From Verrucomicrobia bacterium 12-59-8 (GTDB lineage Bacteria; Verrucomicrobiota; Verrucomicrobiae; Verrucomicrobiales; Verrucomicrobiaceae): a stretch of DNA of 17,276 bases. The notes below the pieces were generated by a model. It saw only the letters and a list, made by a program, of their open reading frames with translations, ran no database searches and was not told the origin of the DNA. Position numbers and translations under genes: made by a program. Location of the stretch: NCBI GenBank assembly GCA_002279765.1, contig NCCR01000120.1, positions 1 to 17,276 on the forward strand, given 5' to 3'. Below are positions 7,540 through 15,026 of the stretch, one piece after another. Position 1 is the first letter of the stretch, and each line of letters begins with the position of its first letter.

Positions 7540-7697
7540 GCGCTGAAATTACGGGGCGGTCCGCCTGGCTCTTGCAGCATGGGCTCAAAGCGGGCGTCAT
7601 GACGCAAGCCAGCGCCATTTATGCCAGCCCGGCCCCTCATTGCGGCGGAAAGCCAGACGCTGCTCCGCTGGATTGCGCCTGAACAGCTCCAAATGCA

Positions 7698-7741
7698 CAC
7701 CGACGAAACCGACGAAACCGGTTTCGTCGGTTTCGTCGGTG
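7698..7741. repeat. Perfect 44-bp palindrome, copy 1 of a repeated element
   Basis: The arm ACCGACGAAACCGACGAAAC (7699-7718) is followed by CG and its exact reverse complement (7721-7740), with one further base pair outside (C7698/G7741). After a two-base bulge the pairing continues (AAATGC at 7691 with GCATTT at 7741). Within each arm the unit ACCGACGAA is itself repeated. It lies 43 bases past the stop of the 97-aa gene. It could form a long RNA hairpin and work as a terminator or 3' stabiliser, but no T-run follows. Confidence 0.92.
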
Positions 7742-7784
7742 CATTTGCGTGGAGTGAAAAAAATATCGCAGGCAGAGTGGCAGT

Positions 7785-8078
7785 TCAAATTCCGCTGGGC
7801 GCAGGACCAGGTGCGTTGATCTCAACGAACGCATTGATTTCAGTCAGGTACACTGGCGTCATGATATTCTCATATGGCTCCTGCCGGCCACGCCCAAACA
7901 GCAACCTCAATACCCTGTCCTTGAATCCCGGACGTGGACGCATCACGGCAAAGGCCACGGCCTGGAGGTTCTTCCTCCAGTACTCCTCACAAAAGGCTGC
8001 GAAGCTATCATTCCAGAAACCTCCGCTCGCAAGGAGGGGTGATTTCCATGGAATGACTTCACAAGTGAGTGTGCTCAT
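7785..8078 (-). CDS. Small hypothetical protein between two palindromic repeats
   Basis: I do not recognise this 97-aa frame (start ATG 8078, MSTLTCEVIPW; an upstream ATG at 8111 is possible). Composition is protein-like: aromatic and hydrophobic residues are spread normally (GGFWNDSFAAFCEEYWRK, AFAVMRPRPGFKDRVL, TPVYLTEINAFVEINAPG), with a mix of helix and strand, and no signal peptide or membrane helix. It sits between the two copies of the 42-bp palindrome and on the same strand as both large neighbours. The only competing frame on the opposite strand reads through the palindrome and looks less protein-like. It could be a genuine orphan gene or cargo of the repeat-flanked segment. Confidence 0.5.
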   Translation of the reverse strand: MSTLTCEVIPWKSPLLASGGFWNDSFAAFCEEYWRKNLQAVAFAVMRPRPGFKDRVLRLLFGRGRQEPYENIMTPVYLTEINAFVEINAPGPAPSGI

Positions 8079-8190
8079 AGCTGCTTGGCAGCGAAGATGA
8101 TGCCTCCCCAATGGAATGGGTGGCTTCCTTTTCTTGCTCTCAGTTTCTTCTCACCACCCCGCCGAAAAATAATTCACACCCTCCAAACAC

Positions 8191-8232
8191 ACCGACGAAA
8201 CCGACGAAACGGGTTTCGTCGGTTTCGTCGGT
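8191..8232. repeat. 42-bp palindrome, copy 2, abutting the DUF3987 stop codon
   Basis: The arms 8191-8210 and 8213-8232 are exact reverse complements and identical to the arms of the copy at 7699-7740; only the central dinucleotide differs (GG here, CG there). The element ends on the base next to the stop codon (8233-8235) of the DUF3987 gene, so that gene's transcript would fold this hairpin directly after translation ends. It may serve as a terminator or mRNA stabiliser. Confidence 0.92.
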
Positions 8233-10221
8233 TCACTCCTGTGTCTGGATGGCATCTGATGCGAGTGGGTTGAGGTGGTAGGTTCTGGTAGGACGACCGC
8301 CTTTAATGAGGCACGCGGCCTGCTGCGTGGCGATGAGCCAGCGGTATTCGGCCAGCAGCTCGCAGGCGGACTCGGCATCCTCACTCGTCATCAGCCCACT
8401 CCACCCCTTCCGCCGCACATCCCGCGCCTTAAACTCCGCTGGCAGCCCCGCCGTGCCATCGCACAGCTTCCGCAGCAGCGTGTGTACGGCATCGCTCTCG
8501 GCAATGGAGCCGGAGCCGAAGACGCGGGCGGCGTGGGATTCCAGGCAGTCGGCCCAGGCTAGGGCGCGTGCCAGGGCGGAGAGTGGGACGAATGCGGTGG
8601 GCTCCTCGGCCACATGGATGAGCACGGCGAGCGCGGGCACGAGCTTGCGATACTTGCCCAGGTGCGCCTCAAAGGCTGGCGGCAGGCGTTCATTGCGGAG
8701 GCGGTGCTCCAGGTTGTTGCGCCAGATGCCAAAGAGCACCTGCGCCTCCGGCGCAAAGCGGAAGGCGGGAACGCCATCGTGATTGAGCGGCACACCCAGT
8801 TTCTGCAACGTCTGCGGGGTGATGTTTTCAAAGGAGTCGAAGACCCTCGTAGCCTCAAACTCGGCGGCGCGATCCAGCGGGCGGTCGATGTCCTCCCAGG
8901 TCGGGCTCACGTCCGGCCACACCATCAGCGAGAAGCGCTGCAGGAAGCCGTCCGCACCGGCACTGTGCCCATTCGCGGCACGCACATGCGCGGCGATGAC
9001 GCCGGGCTGGATGCTGCCGAGGAGGCTGACGGCGCAGGCCTCGATGTGCCTGCGACCACGCCCGATGCGGTCAAAGGTGAAGCCCTCCTTACCACTCCAC
9101 GCCTGCAGCAGAAAGGCGCGCAGGGATTGATTGCCATCCTTTTCCAACAGGGCCAGCAGACCGGCCAGCTCGTCCTGGTAGAGCAGCGTGCCGGTGGGGT
9201 TGTCCCGCAGCACTTCGCCCAGGGCCTCCACGCTGGCGTCATTGACGATGAAGCGGCGCAGCGGTGCGGCGCTGCCGCCTGCGGCTTCGAGCAGCCGGGT
9301 GTAGTCAAAGGGTTCGTCCTTCATCGCCGCTTTCCGCGCGGCAGACTCCAGCGCGCTGCGTTTGATCTTCGCGGCGATCTCCGCCGTCTGGCGGTCGCTC
9401 TCCCTCTCCTCGAAGTCCCTGAAGGCCTCCTTTTCCAAGGTGCGCAGCGGGCGCATGGCGGCCTGCATGGCGGGGGATTTCATCAGCGAAGGATTGCCGA
9501 TGAGCATGGCCCACAGGTGCGGAAACTCGGCGTAAGATTCGTCCTGCGCCTTGGGCTGGATGCAGAAGCGCCGGCCTGCCACGCTGGAGAGCGCGGCCAT
9601 GGCGGCCACCGCAGGAAACTCCGGCGGGCACTGCATGCGCTCGGCGATGTCTGTGATCCACGGGCGGAAATCATCCGGCAGCCACGCGGGGTCAAAGGGC
9701 TTCACCGGCGTCAGCACCCCGCCCAGCGGCAGCGGACGCGGCGCGTCCTCCCCGGTGCTGTAGGCGATGTGCTCCAGCTTCTTCAATTGATCACGCAATA
9801 CCGCCGCCATCTCCTGCGGCCCCGCGTCTGCGTGCTCCGCCATCTCCCCCACCTCCGCCAGGACGCGGCGTGCGTGCGCATGGGCGATCTGCCGCGCATG
9901 CCACAGCGCCACCTTCAGGCTGAAGATGGCGTGCTGCGCGATGAGGATGAGAAAGCGCGTATTGGCATCCGGCACGGTGTGCTGCCGGCGCAGCACCACC
10001 ATCACCGTATCCACGCTGATGGCCTCCTTGCGGCTGTGCATCTCCAGCAGCGTCTCCCACACGCTGCGGCGGTCCGGGTCCACAAAGGCCTCGGAGCTTT
10101 CAAGGATGGCGCAGAGCGCAGGCAGCCAGTCCGCGTGGCCGTCGATCACAGCAGCGATGATCTGCTGCTCACTGTCCGGGGTGGTGAGCTGAGCACCGGT
10201 AAATTCAGAGGGCATATGCAT
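8233..10221 (-). CDS. DnaB N-terminal domain / DUF3987 protein (replication-type module)
   Basis: From ATG 10221 (MHMPSEF; ATG 10215 is equally possible) the protein has 662 residues. The first 110 or so form a DnaB-helicase N-terminal-like domain (PDSEQQIIAAVIDG, VDPDRRSVWETLLEM, ISVDTVMVVL). DUF3987 follows from about residue 205: FPAVAAMAALSSVAGRRF, then GNPSLMKSPAMQAA, a Walker A-like loop in this family, and later LLYQDELAGLLALLEK as the Walker B-like strand with FDRIGRGRRHIEACAVSLLG. The C-terminal part resembles a winged-helix segment. DUF3987 proteins are RepA/primase-helicase relatives found on prophages, plasmids and integrative elements. The start lies 5 bases after the stop of the HTH gene, so the two are coupled. 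The frame continues upstream through the 15-bp repeats (PYLKL units), which I judge to be noncoding in this frame. Confidence 0.85.
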   Translation of the reverse strand: MHMPSEFTGAQLTTPDSEQQIIAAVIDGHADWLPALCAILESSEAFVDPDRRSVWETLLEMHSRKEAISVDTVMVVLRRQHTVPDANTRFLILIAQHAIFSLKVALWHARQIAHAHARRVLAEVGEMAEHADAGPQEMAAVLRDQLKKLEHIAYSTGEDAPRPLPLGGVLTPVKPFDPAWLPDDFRPWITDIAERMQCPPEFPAVAAMAALSSVAGRRFCIQPKAQDESYAEFPHLWAMLIGNPSLMKSPAMQAAMRPLRTLEKEAFRDFEERESDRQTAEIAAKIKRSALESAARKAAMKDEPFDYTRLLEAAGGSAAPLRRFIVNDASVEALGEVLRDNPTGTLLYQDELAGLLALLEKDGNQSLRAFLLQAWSGKEGFTFDRIGRGRRHIEACAVSLLGSIQPGVIAAHVRAANGHSAGADGFLQRFSLMVWPDVSPTWEDIDRPLDRAAEFEATRVFDSFENITPQTLQKLGVPLNHDGVPAFRFAPEAQVLFGIWRNNLEHRLRNERLPPAFEAHLGKYRKLVPALAVLIHVAEEPTAFVPLSALARALAWADCLESHAARVFGSGSIAESDAVHTLLRKLCDGTAGLPAEFKARDVRRKGWSGLMTSEDAESACELLAEYRWLIATQQAACLIKGGRPTRTYHLNPLASDAIQTQE

Positions 10222-10226
10222 GGCGT

Positions 10227-10712
10227 TCAGGCGTTGGGGATTGAGTGAGTGGTGACAGGGCAGCTTGAGGTAGGGCAGCTTGAGGTAGGGCAGCTTGAGG
10301 TAGGGCGGTTGGTCCTCCAACCGCCGCCGAGCGTCTCCTGGCCCTCATCATGGAAATCCGTGCCCGCAGGCGCGGCAGCGGCATCAGCGTGGCTCTCGTG
10401 AATCGCAGGCCGCAGGTTCTCTTGCAGGATCTGCCCTTCCCCGCTGCCCGTGGGCTCCGACGCGGCGGGCTGGGGACAGCCCGCCCTACCTCGTGCCCCC
10501 ACATGAAAGCGCTCCCGCAGCGTGGCCTCCACCTCCGCCAGGTCATAGCGGATGGACTTGCCGATTTTGCAATGCCTCAGCACGCCCCTGCGTGTGAGTT
10601 CATCAATGGTGCGAACGCTCAGGCCGCAGTGAGCGGCCGCCTGTTTTCGCGTGATCTTCCCGGCCCAAAGACTGGAAGCGGCTGATTGGTTTGTCGGTGA
10701 TAGGTTATTCAT
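10227..10712 (-). CDS. Helix-turn-helix (excisionase/AlpA-like) protein with repeat-derived tail
   Basis: A 161-aa protein from ATG 10712. Residues about 16-68 form a MerR/excisionase-type winged HTH (ITRKQAAAHCGLSVRTID, then RRGVLRHCKIGKSIRYDLAEVE), usual for AlpA/Xis-like regulators that accompany DUF3987 genes on mobile elements. The usual protein of this family is about 60-100 residues. Here the region after about residue 75 is low-complexity and coincides with two REP-like hairpins and three 15-bp repeats (PTSSC units), so the real ancestral stop was probably lost when the repeats arrived. It probably binds DNA and controls the coupled DUF3987 gene. The upstream region 10713-10965 (about 250 bases) holds no gene I can support and no clear promoter. 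Confidence 0.8.
   Translation of the reverse strand: MNNLSPTNQSAASSLWAGKITRKQAAAHCGLSVRTIDELTRRGVLRHCKIGKSIRYDLAEVEATLRERFHVGARGRAGCPQPAASEPTGSGEGQILQENLRPAIHESHADAAAAPAGTDFHDEGQETLGGGWRTNRPTSSCPTSSCPTSSCPVTTHSIPNA
10261..10305. repeat. Three perfect 15-bp tandem repeats
   Basis: The unit CAGCTTGAGGTAGGG occurs three times without any mismatch (10261, 10276, 10291). On the coding strand it gives PTSSC in the HTH protein frame. The last unit supplies the GTAG foot of the REP-like hairpin at 10300-10325, so the array appears to be an amplification of the REP edge. Perfect identity points to recent slippage. Confidence 0.93.
10300..10325 (+). repeat. REP-like element 1 (GTAG foot plus 9-bp hairpin)
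   Basis: GTAG at 10300-10303 is followed at once by GGCGGTTGG (10304-10312), a TCCT loop and the exact complement CCAACCGCC (10317-10325). A GTAG/GGAG tetranucleotide next to a small hairpin is the hallmark of REP sequences handled by RAYT (Y1 transposase-like) proteins. It forms a facing pair with the element at 10464-10489. Confidence 0.75.
10464..10489 (-). repeat. REP-like element 2 (inverted partner)
   Basis: On the minus strand GTAG (10489-10486) is followed by GGCGGGCTG, a TCCC loop and CAGCCCGCC, a perfect 9-bp stem with a 4-base loop at 10464-10485. The flank GAGGTAGGGCGG and the post-stem GC are shared with element 1. The two hairpins point toward each other, as in a REPIN, with about 138 bases between them, all inside the HTH gene tail. 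Confidence 0.75.
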
Positions 10713-10965
10713 CCCGATATATGAAGTTGGGCCTGTTTTTCAGGAGTCAAAAGAAAGTTGCATAAAAATGCTGCTGACTGGCATCAAACAGGTCTTTTTG
10801 CTGCCTCAAAGCAGCATGACACATGTCGTGGTATGTGGTGCTAGCTGGCTCATCCGCAATTGTTTCATCCGCTCCGGGCGGGCACCCCTGGCGCATCGAC
10901 CTGCCATGAGGCTAGTTGGAAAGGTGGCGCTTGTTCTTGCAGCGGAGCCCTGCTTTGACCTCCCG

Positions 10966-13887
10966 CTACTCCCCACCCATCGCCGCCGCCACCCGCTGCT
11001 GGATCTCCGCCTGCGGCAGCTCCAGAGCCTGCAGGAGGCGGGTGTAGTTGCCACGGACACCTTGAGAATACGGATGTTCCAGCGCCAGGCTGCGCACGAA
11101 GATGCCCAAGGCCCGGCGCATCAACGGCTCCGCCTCCGCCAGCCGGTTCGTGTCCTGGAGCAACCGCGCGAGGTTGTTGAGGGCCGTAGCTACGTTGGGA
11201 TGGTTTTTGCCATAGGCGGCCTCAAAGATCGTCACGACGCGCGCCATCAGCGGCTCCGCCTCCGCCAGCCGGTTCGTGACCTTGAGCAACTGCGCGAGGT
11301 TGTTGAGGCGGATGGCGACCATGGGATGCTCCGGGCCATAGCTGGCCTCGTCGATCTGCAAGGCCCGGCGCATCAGCGGCTCGGCCTCCGCCAGCCGGTT
11401 CGTGGCCTGGAGCAACTGCGCGAGGTTGTTGAGGCGGATGGCGACATTGGGATGCTCCGGGCCATAGCTGGCCTCGTCGATCTGCAAAGCCCGCCGCATC
11501 AGCGGCTCGGCCTCCGCCAGCCGGTTCGTGTCCTTGAGCAACTGCGCGAGGTTGTTGAGGCGGATGGCGACCATGGGATGCTCCGGGCCATAGCTGGCCT
11601 CGTCGATCTCCAACGCACGGCGCATCAGCGGCTCCGCCTCCGCCAGCCGGTTCGTGGCCTGGAGCAACTGCGCGAGGTTGTTGAGGCGGATGGCGACCTT
11701 GGGATGCTCCGCGCCAAAGCTGGCCTCGTCGATCTGCAAGGCCCGGCGCATCAGCGGCTCCGCCTCCGCCAGCCGGTTCGTGACCTTGAGCAACTGCGCG
11801 AGGTTGTTGAGGCGGATGGCGACATTGGGATGCTCCGGGCCATAGCTGGCCTCGTCGATCTGCAAGGCCCGGCGCATCAACGGCTCGGCCTCCGCTAGCC
11901 GGTTCCTGGCCTGGAGCAACTGCGCGAGGTTGTTGAGGTCAATGGCGACATCGGGATGCTCCGGGCCATAGCTGGCCTCGTCGATCTGCAAGGCCCGGCG
12001 CATCAGCGGCTCCGCCTCCGCCAGCCGGTTCGTGGCCTGGAGCAACGTCGCGAGGTTGTTGAGGCGGATGGCGACATCGGGATGCTCCGCGCCATAGCTG
12101 TCCTGATCTATCTGCAAAGCCCGGCGAATCAGCGGCTCAGCCTGCGCGTAGAGGGATTTGGTTTTAAGCAGCAGAGACAGGCACCCCAGCAGCCACGTCA
12201 ACCCTTCCGGCGCAGGCTCATCGGGCGCATGCAGGCAGAGGGCCAGGGCATGGGGCTGGAGCGGGGTCCACTGCGCCCAGGTGCGGACATCCTGCGGATC
12301 GCCGGGGTAGCCTTCATCCATGAGCTGAATGCCCATGGCGAGTGCGGTGGTGCGCTCCTGAGCACTGGCGCTGAGGCGGGTAACTTCCTGCACCAGGCGG
12401 TGGAGCTTGAAACGAGGTGGATCGTCGTAGCGGGTGAGCAGGTTGAATTTGTCTGCCTGGGCCAGGGCCTTCTGCGCGGCGCGGTGGCGGGTTTTGACCG
12501 CCTCTGCCGCATCCGGTTTGGCATCGAGCAGGAACTCGGGGATGGGCTCCGGTGCGAAGTGGGAGCAGACGAGGAGCCAGAAGCGCGTCTCTTCAGCGAG
12601 CTGGTCAAAGCTGGTCTTCCAGGTGATGAGGACGGGGCGTGGGGCGAGCTTGTCAGGCCGCTCGTAGGGGATGCTCAGGCCATTGAACCAGTTCAGCAGT
12701 TCGGCGGCTTCCGCCTGATAGATGGCGAGGCATTGGGCGAAGCTGAGGCGCTGCTCATTGATGTAACCGGCGGCCTGATGCAGCGCGAGGGGCAGCCCTT
12801 CCATGAGGGCGGCCAACGTATGCGCCTGCGCGGTATCATCAGCGGCCTTGCGGCGGCCTTTGTCCGTGAGCTGGAGCAGCAGAGCGGTGGCATCTTCCTG
12901 ACTCAGCACGGAGAGATCGAGGGAGTCCACCTGCTGCGGCCACTGGTGCAAGCGCGAGGTGATGAGGACGTGGCCGGTCCTGAGCTGCTCGAAGTGCTCG
13001 CGGAGCGCCAGCGCGGAGGCTTCGTCATCGACGTTATCGACGATGAGCAGCCAGCCAGGATGCGTGGCCAGCCAGTGCAGGGCGATGCGCGCCCGTGCAG
13101 TTTCCTCAGGCGGCAGATCGCCCTCGGGAAGCAGCCCCGGCACCTCGCACAGTGCAGCCAGCCCCGACTGCAGCCGCTGCGGGGAGTCGCCACTGACAAA
13201 CAGCAGCGCGGCGTAATCGCCCCGATGCCGGTGCGCATACTCCACCGCCGCATGCGTCTTGCCCAGCCCGCCCAGCCCCTCCGTGACCGTCGCCGCCGGC
13301 CGCTGCGCCTGCGTGATGGCCGTGGCATGCGTCTGCTTCAGCAGCGAGGCGCGCAGCTCCTTCAGGAAATCCTCCCGCCCAAGAAAGAGCTGGCCGATGT
13401 ACCCGCCGGGGAGATTGGAGGGTGGGGCTGCGGTGGTGGGAGCGGGATTCTCGCGGGGCGCTTTTTCATTCAGCGCGAGACGTTCGAGAATGAGCTTGGC
13501 GAATTGCTCAGGCGTTTTGTCATCAAGCTCGATGAAACCAGAGGCTGCACTCAAGCCAGGGACGGTCGCATGGTTAAACCTGCTTGGCATGACGCGATGG
13601 CCATCGTCCTGAGTGAGCAAACTGTAAATGTGAACCCACTCCCAGCCGGTCCAGCGTTTCTTGTCGTAGCTGGGGCAGAGCACCGGCACGATGAGATCCG
13701 ACTCTTCACCGTAAAGGATCGGCAAGCGGATGCCGAGATCGAAACGCGCAAACTCCGCCTCATGGTACTTGTCGTAGAGAATTCGATCCTCACCAAACTG
13801 CGCCGCCAGCAGTGCGGCCACCTTTGCGACAAACTCCCGTTTCTCTCCCGTAAAGGAGAAGGCGATGCGGAAGCGTTTGGGGGACAT
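10966..13887 (-). CDS. TIR - NB-ARC - TPR protein (bacterial NLR-like, putative defence or signalling)
   Basis: A 973-aa protein from ATG 13887 (MSPKRFRIAFSF); the frame is open further upstream, but that would run into the divergent dus gene. Domains in order: a TIR domain (residues 5-140; FRIAFSFTGEK, SDLIVPVLCPSYDKKRW, and E83 in GWEW at the position of the NADase glutamate); an NB-ARC ATPase (P-loop GLGGLGKT at 204-211, Walker B LLIVDNVDD at 280-288, ITSR at 309-312, GLPLAL at 364-369); a helical linker; and nine 42-residue kinesin-light-chain-type TPRs (about 580-957). This matches NLR-like STAND proteins in which ligand sensing by repeats drives oligomerisation and TIR NAD+ cleavage; related TIR/NB-ARC/TPR proteins also occur in FxSxx-COOH systems. 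An antiphage role is inferred. It is monocistronic, with 155 bases to dus. Confidence 0.88.
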   Translation of the reverse strand: MSPKRFRIAFSFTGEKREFVAKVAALLAAQFGEDRILYDKYHEAEFARFDLGIRLPILYGEESDLIVPVLCPSYDKKRWTGWEWVHIYSLLTQDDGHRVMPSRFNHATVPGLSAASGFIELDDKTPEQFAKLILERLALNEKAPRENPAPTTAAPPSNLPGGYIGQLFLGREDFLKELRASLLKQTHATAITQAQRPAATVTEGLGGLGKTHAAVEYAHRHRGDYAALLFVSGDSPQRLQSGLAALCEVPGLLPEGDLPPEETARARIALHWLATHPGWLLIVDNVDDEASALALREHFEQLRTGHVLITSRLHQWPQQVDSLDLSVLSQEDATALLLQLTDKGRRKAADDTAQAHTLAALMEGLPLALHQAAGYINEQRLSFAQCLAIYQAEAAELLNWFNGLSIPYERPDKLAPRPVLITWKTSFDQLAEETRFWLLVCSHFAPEPIPEFLLDAKPDAAEAVKTRHRAAQKALAQADKFNLLTRYDDPPRFKLHRLVQEVTRLSASAQERTTALAMGIQLMDEGYPGDPQDVRTWAQWTPLQPHALALCLHAPDEPAPEGLTWLLGCLSLLLKTKSLYAQAEPLIRRALQIDQDSYGAEHPDVAIRLNNLATLLQATNRLAEAEPLMRRALQIDEASYGPEHPDVAIDLNNLAQLLQARNRLAEAEPLMRRALQIDEASYGPEHPNVAIRLNNLAQLLKVTNRLAEAEPLMRRALQIDEASFGAEHPKVAIRLNNLAQLLQATNRLAEAEPLMRRALEIDEASYGPEHPMVAIRLNNLAQLLKDTNRLAEAEPLMRRALQIDEASYGPEHPNVAIRLNNLAQLLQATNRLAEAEPLMRRALQIDEASYGPEHPMVAIRLNNLAQLLKVTNRLAEAEPLMARVVTIFEAAYGKNHPNVATALNNLARLLQDTNRLAEAEPLMRRALGIFVRSLALEHPYSQGVRGNYTRLLQALELPQAEIQQRVAAAMGGE
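11017..12150. repeat. Nine 126-bp units encoding TPRs, central ones nearly identical
   Basis: Nine in-frame 126-bp units encode 42-residue TPRs of the type LAEAEPLMRRALQIDEASYG followed by PEHPxVAIRLNNLAQLLxxTNR. In protein order, units 2-7 differ from each other at only a few residues, mainly the residue after EHP (D, N, K, M) and the LLQAT/LLKVT/LLKDT choice. Units 1, 8 and 9 at the borders are more diverged. The pattern suggests amplification of the middle units by unequal recombination. Confidence 0.95.
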
Positions 13888-14042
13888 GGCAGAAAAGGAT
13901 AGCGCCCCATCCAAGCAAAGCGCGGCGCTTTGGCGAGAAGTATTCGGTGCAGGGGGCTGGAAAGTACTCGCGAGCTTCAGTTCGCTCTGGGAGGTCTTGC
14001 GAGCGTCCCGGAGCGAGCTAATGCTTGCGCCCCCTTTCCCCC

Positions 14043-15020
14043 ATGACTCCCACCGCACATCTCGACGCCTTGCTGGCACGGCCTGAGCCCTTGCTGGCGC
14101 TGGCACCGATGCAGGATGTCACGGACCTGGAGTTCTGGCGGCTGATGGCGCGCTATGGCGGGGCGGATGTGTACTACACGGAGTACTTCCGCGTTCACAC
14201 GGACTCGCACCTGGACAAGCCGATCCTCGCCTCGCTGATTCACAATCCCACGGGCAAGCCAGCCATCGCGCAGATGATCGGGAATGACATCCCTGCGCTG
14301 GTGCGTAGCGCCAAGGAACTGCAGCACTACAACATCGCGGCGGTGGATCTGAATCTCGGCTGCCCGGCACCCATCGTGTACAAGAAGTGCGCAGGCGGCG
14401 GCCTGCTGCGCGATGTGCCGCGCATCGAGGGCATCCTCGGCGCATTGCGTGAGGCCATTTCCATCAAGTTCACGGTGAAGACACGCCTCGGCTTTGACGA
14501 CACGGAGACCATCGACGCGCTGGTGCCGCTGTTTGCCAAGCACGGCGTGGACTTGGTCACCATCCACGGCCGCACGGTGCTGCAGATGTATCGCGACGGC
14601 GTGCGCTATGACTTGATCGGCGCTGCCACCTCCAATCTCCCCTGCCCGGTGCTGGCGAATGGCAACATCAGCTCCCACGTGGATGCCGCCGAGGTGACGC
14701 AGCAGACCGGCGTGCGCGGCCTCATGCTCGGGCGCGGAGCCATCCGCAATCCGTGGATGTTTGACCAGATCCGCCAGCAGGTGCGCGGCCAGCCCGTCTT
14801 CCAGCCCACCCCCGCCGACCGCCTGCGCTACGTGGAGGAGCTGTACGAATGCGTGACGATGCCGGACACCCGCGAGCTGGACATGGTGAACCGCATCAAA
14901 AAGCACCTCAATTTCTTCGCCTGGGGCCTCGCCGATGCCGAGGGCTTCCTCAGCACCATGCGCCGCTGCACGACAAGGGCGGGCATCATGGAGGTGTGCG
15001 AGAGGGCGTTTGCAGCCTGA
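14043..15020 (+). CDS. dus: tRNA-dihydrouridine synthase family protein
   Basis: A 325-aa FMN-dependent TIM-barrel enzyme that reduces uridine to dihydrouridine in the tRNA D-loop region using NADPH. The start is ATG 14043; a TTG 18 bases upstream is possible but less likely. Visible hallmarks are LALAPMQDVTD at the N-terminus (FMN-binding strand), AQMIGND, the catalytic cysteine C107 in DLNLGCPAP, the KTRLGF strand, TIHGRT, PVLANGNI and GLMLGRGAIRNPWMF (FMN phosphate loop). Length is normal for the family and no key residue is missing. It is a single gene divergent from the TIR-NLR gene, and its stop codon lies only 6 bases from the stop of the convergent HNH gene. It is the one housekeeping-type gene in the right half. 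Which Dus subclass it belongs to cannot be decided here. Confidence 0.93.
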   Translation: MTPTAHLDALLARPEPLLALAPMQDVTDLEFWRLMARYGGADVYYTEYFRVHTDSHLDKPILASLIHNPTGKPAIAQMIGNDIPALVRSAKELQHYNIAAVDLNLGCPAPIVYKKCAGGGLLRDVPRIEGILGALREAISIKFTVKTRLGFDDTETIDALVPLFAKHGVDLVTIHGRTVLQMYRDGVRYDLIGAATSNLPCPVLANGNISSHVDAAEVTQQTGVRGLMLGRGAIRNPWMFDQIRQQVRGQPVFQPTPADRLRYVEELYECVTMPDTRELDMVNRIKKHLNFFAWGLADAEGFLSTMRRCTTRAGIMEVCERAFAA

Positions 15021-15026
15021 GGGAAA

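Noticed and set aside
7597..7788. 63-aa minus-strand frame reading through the first palindrome.
   Set aside because: Its middle is palindrome-encoded (TDETDETGFVGFVG) and it overlaps the end of a better candidate gene; no support as a protein.
8614..10248. 544-aa open frame on the plus strand opposite the DUF3987 gene.
   Set aside because: It is His/Arg/Gln-rich, has no domain, and fully overlaps a gene with clear family motifs.
10261..10305. The 15-bp tandem array as a CRISPR or iteron origin.
   Set aside because: There are no spacers, the units are contiguous, and they lie inside coding sequence next to a REP hairpin; iterons would normally sit beside a rep gene in noncoding AT-rich DNA.
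10222..10320. N-terminal extension of the DUF3987 protein through PYLKL repeats.
   Set aside because: It is the 15-bp tandem repeat read in a second frame and overlaps the HTH gene; family similarity begins after ATG 10221.
10793..10818. Hairpin GCTGC/GCAGC with a nearby T-run as a terminator.
   Set aside because: The T-run lies on the wrong side of the stem for a plus-strand terminator, and the minus strand has A's after the stem; the stem is only five pairs.
10651..13902. Two long plus-strand open frames opposite the TIR-NLR gene, one with repeated LRQPVRGLEQLREVVEADGD units.
   Set aside because: The repeats are the reverse complement of the TPR array; the frames are shadows.
13888..14106. 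N-terminal extension of the TIR protein by 73 residues.
   Set aside because: It would overlap the start of the divergent dus gene, and its sequence is low-complexity with no domain; ATG 13887 begins directly before the TIR strand.
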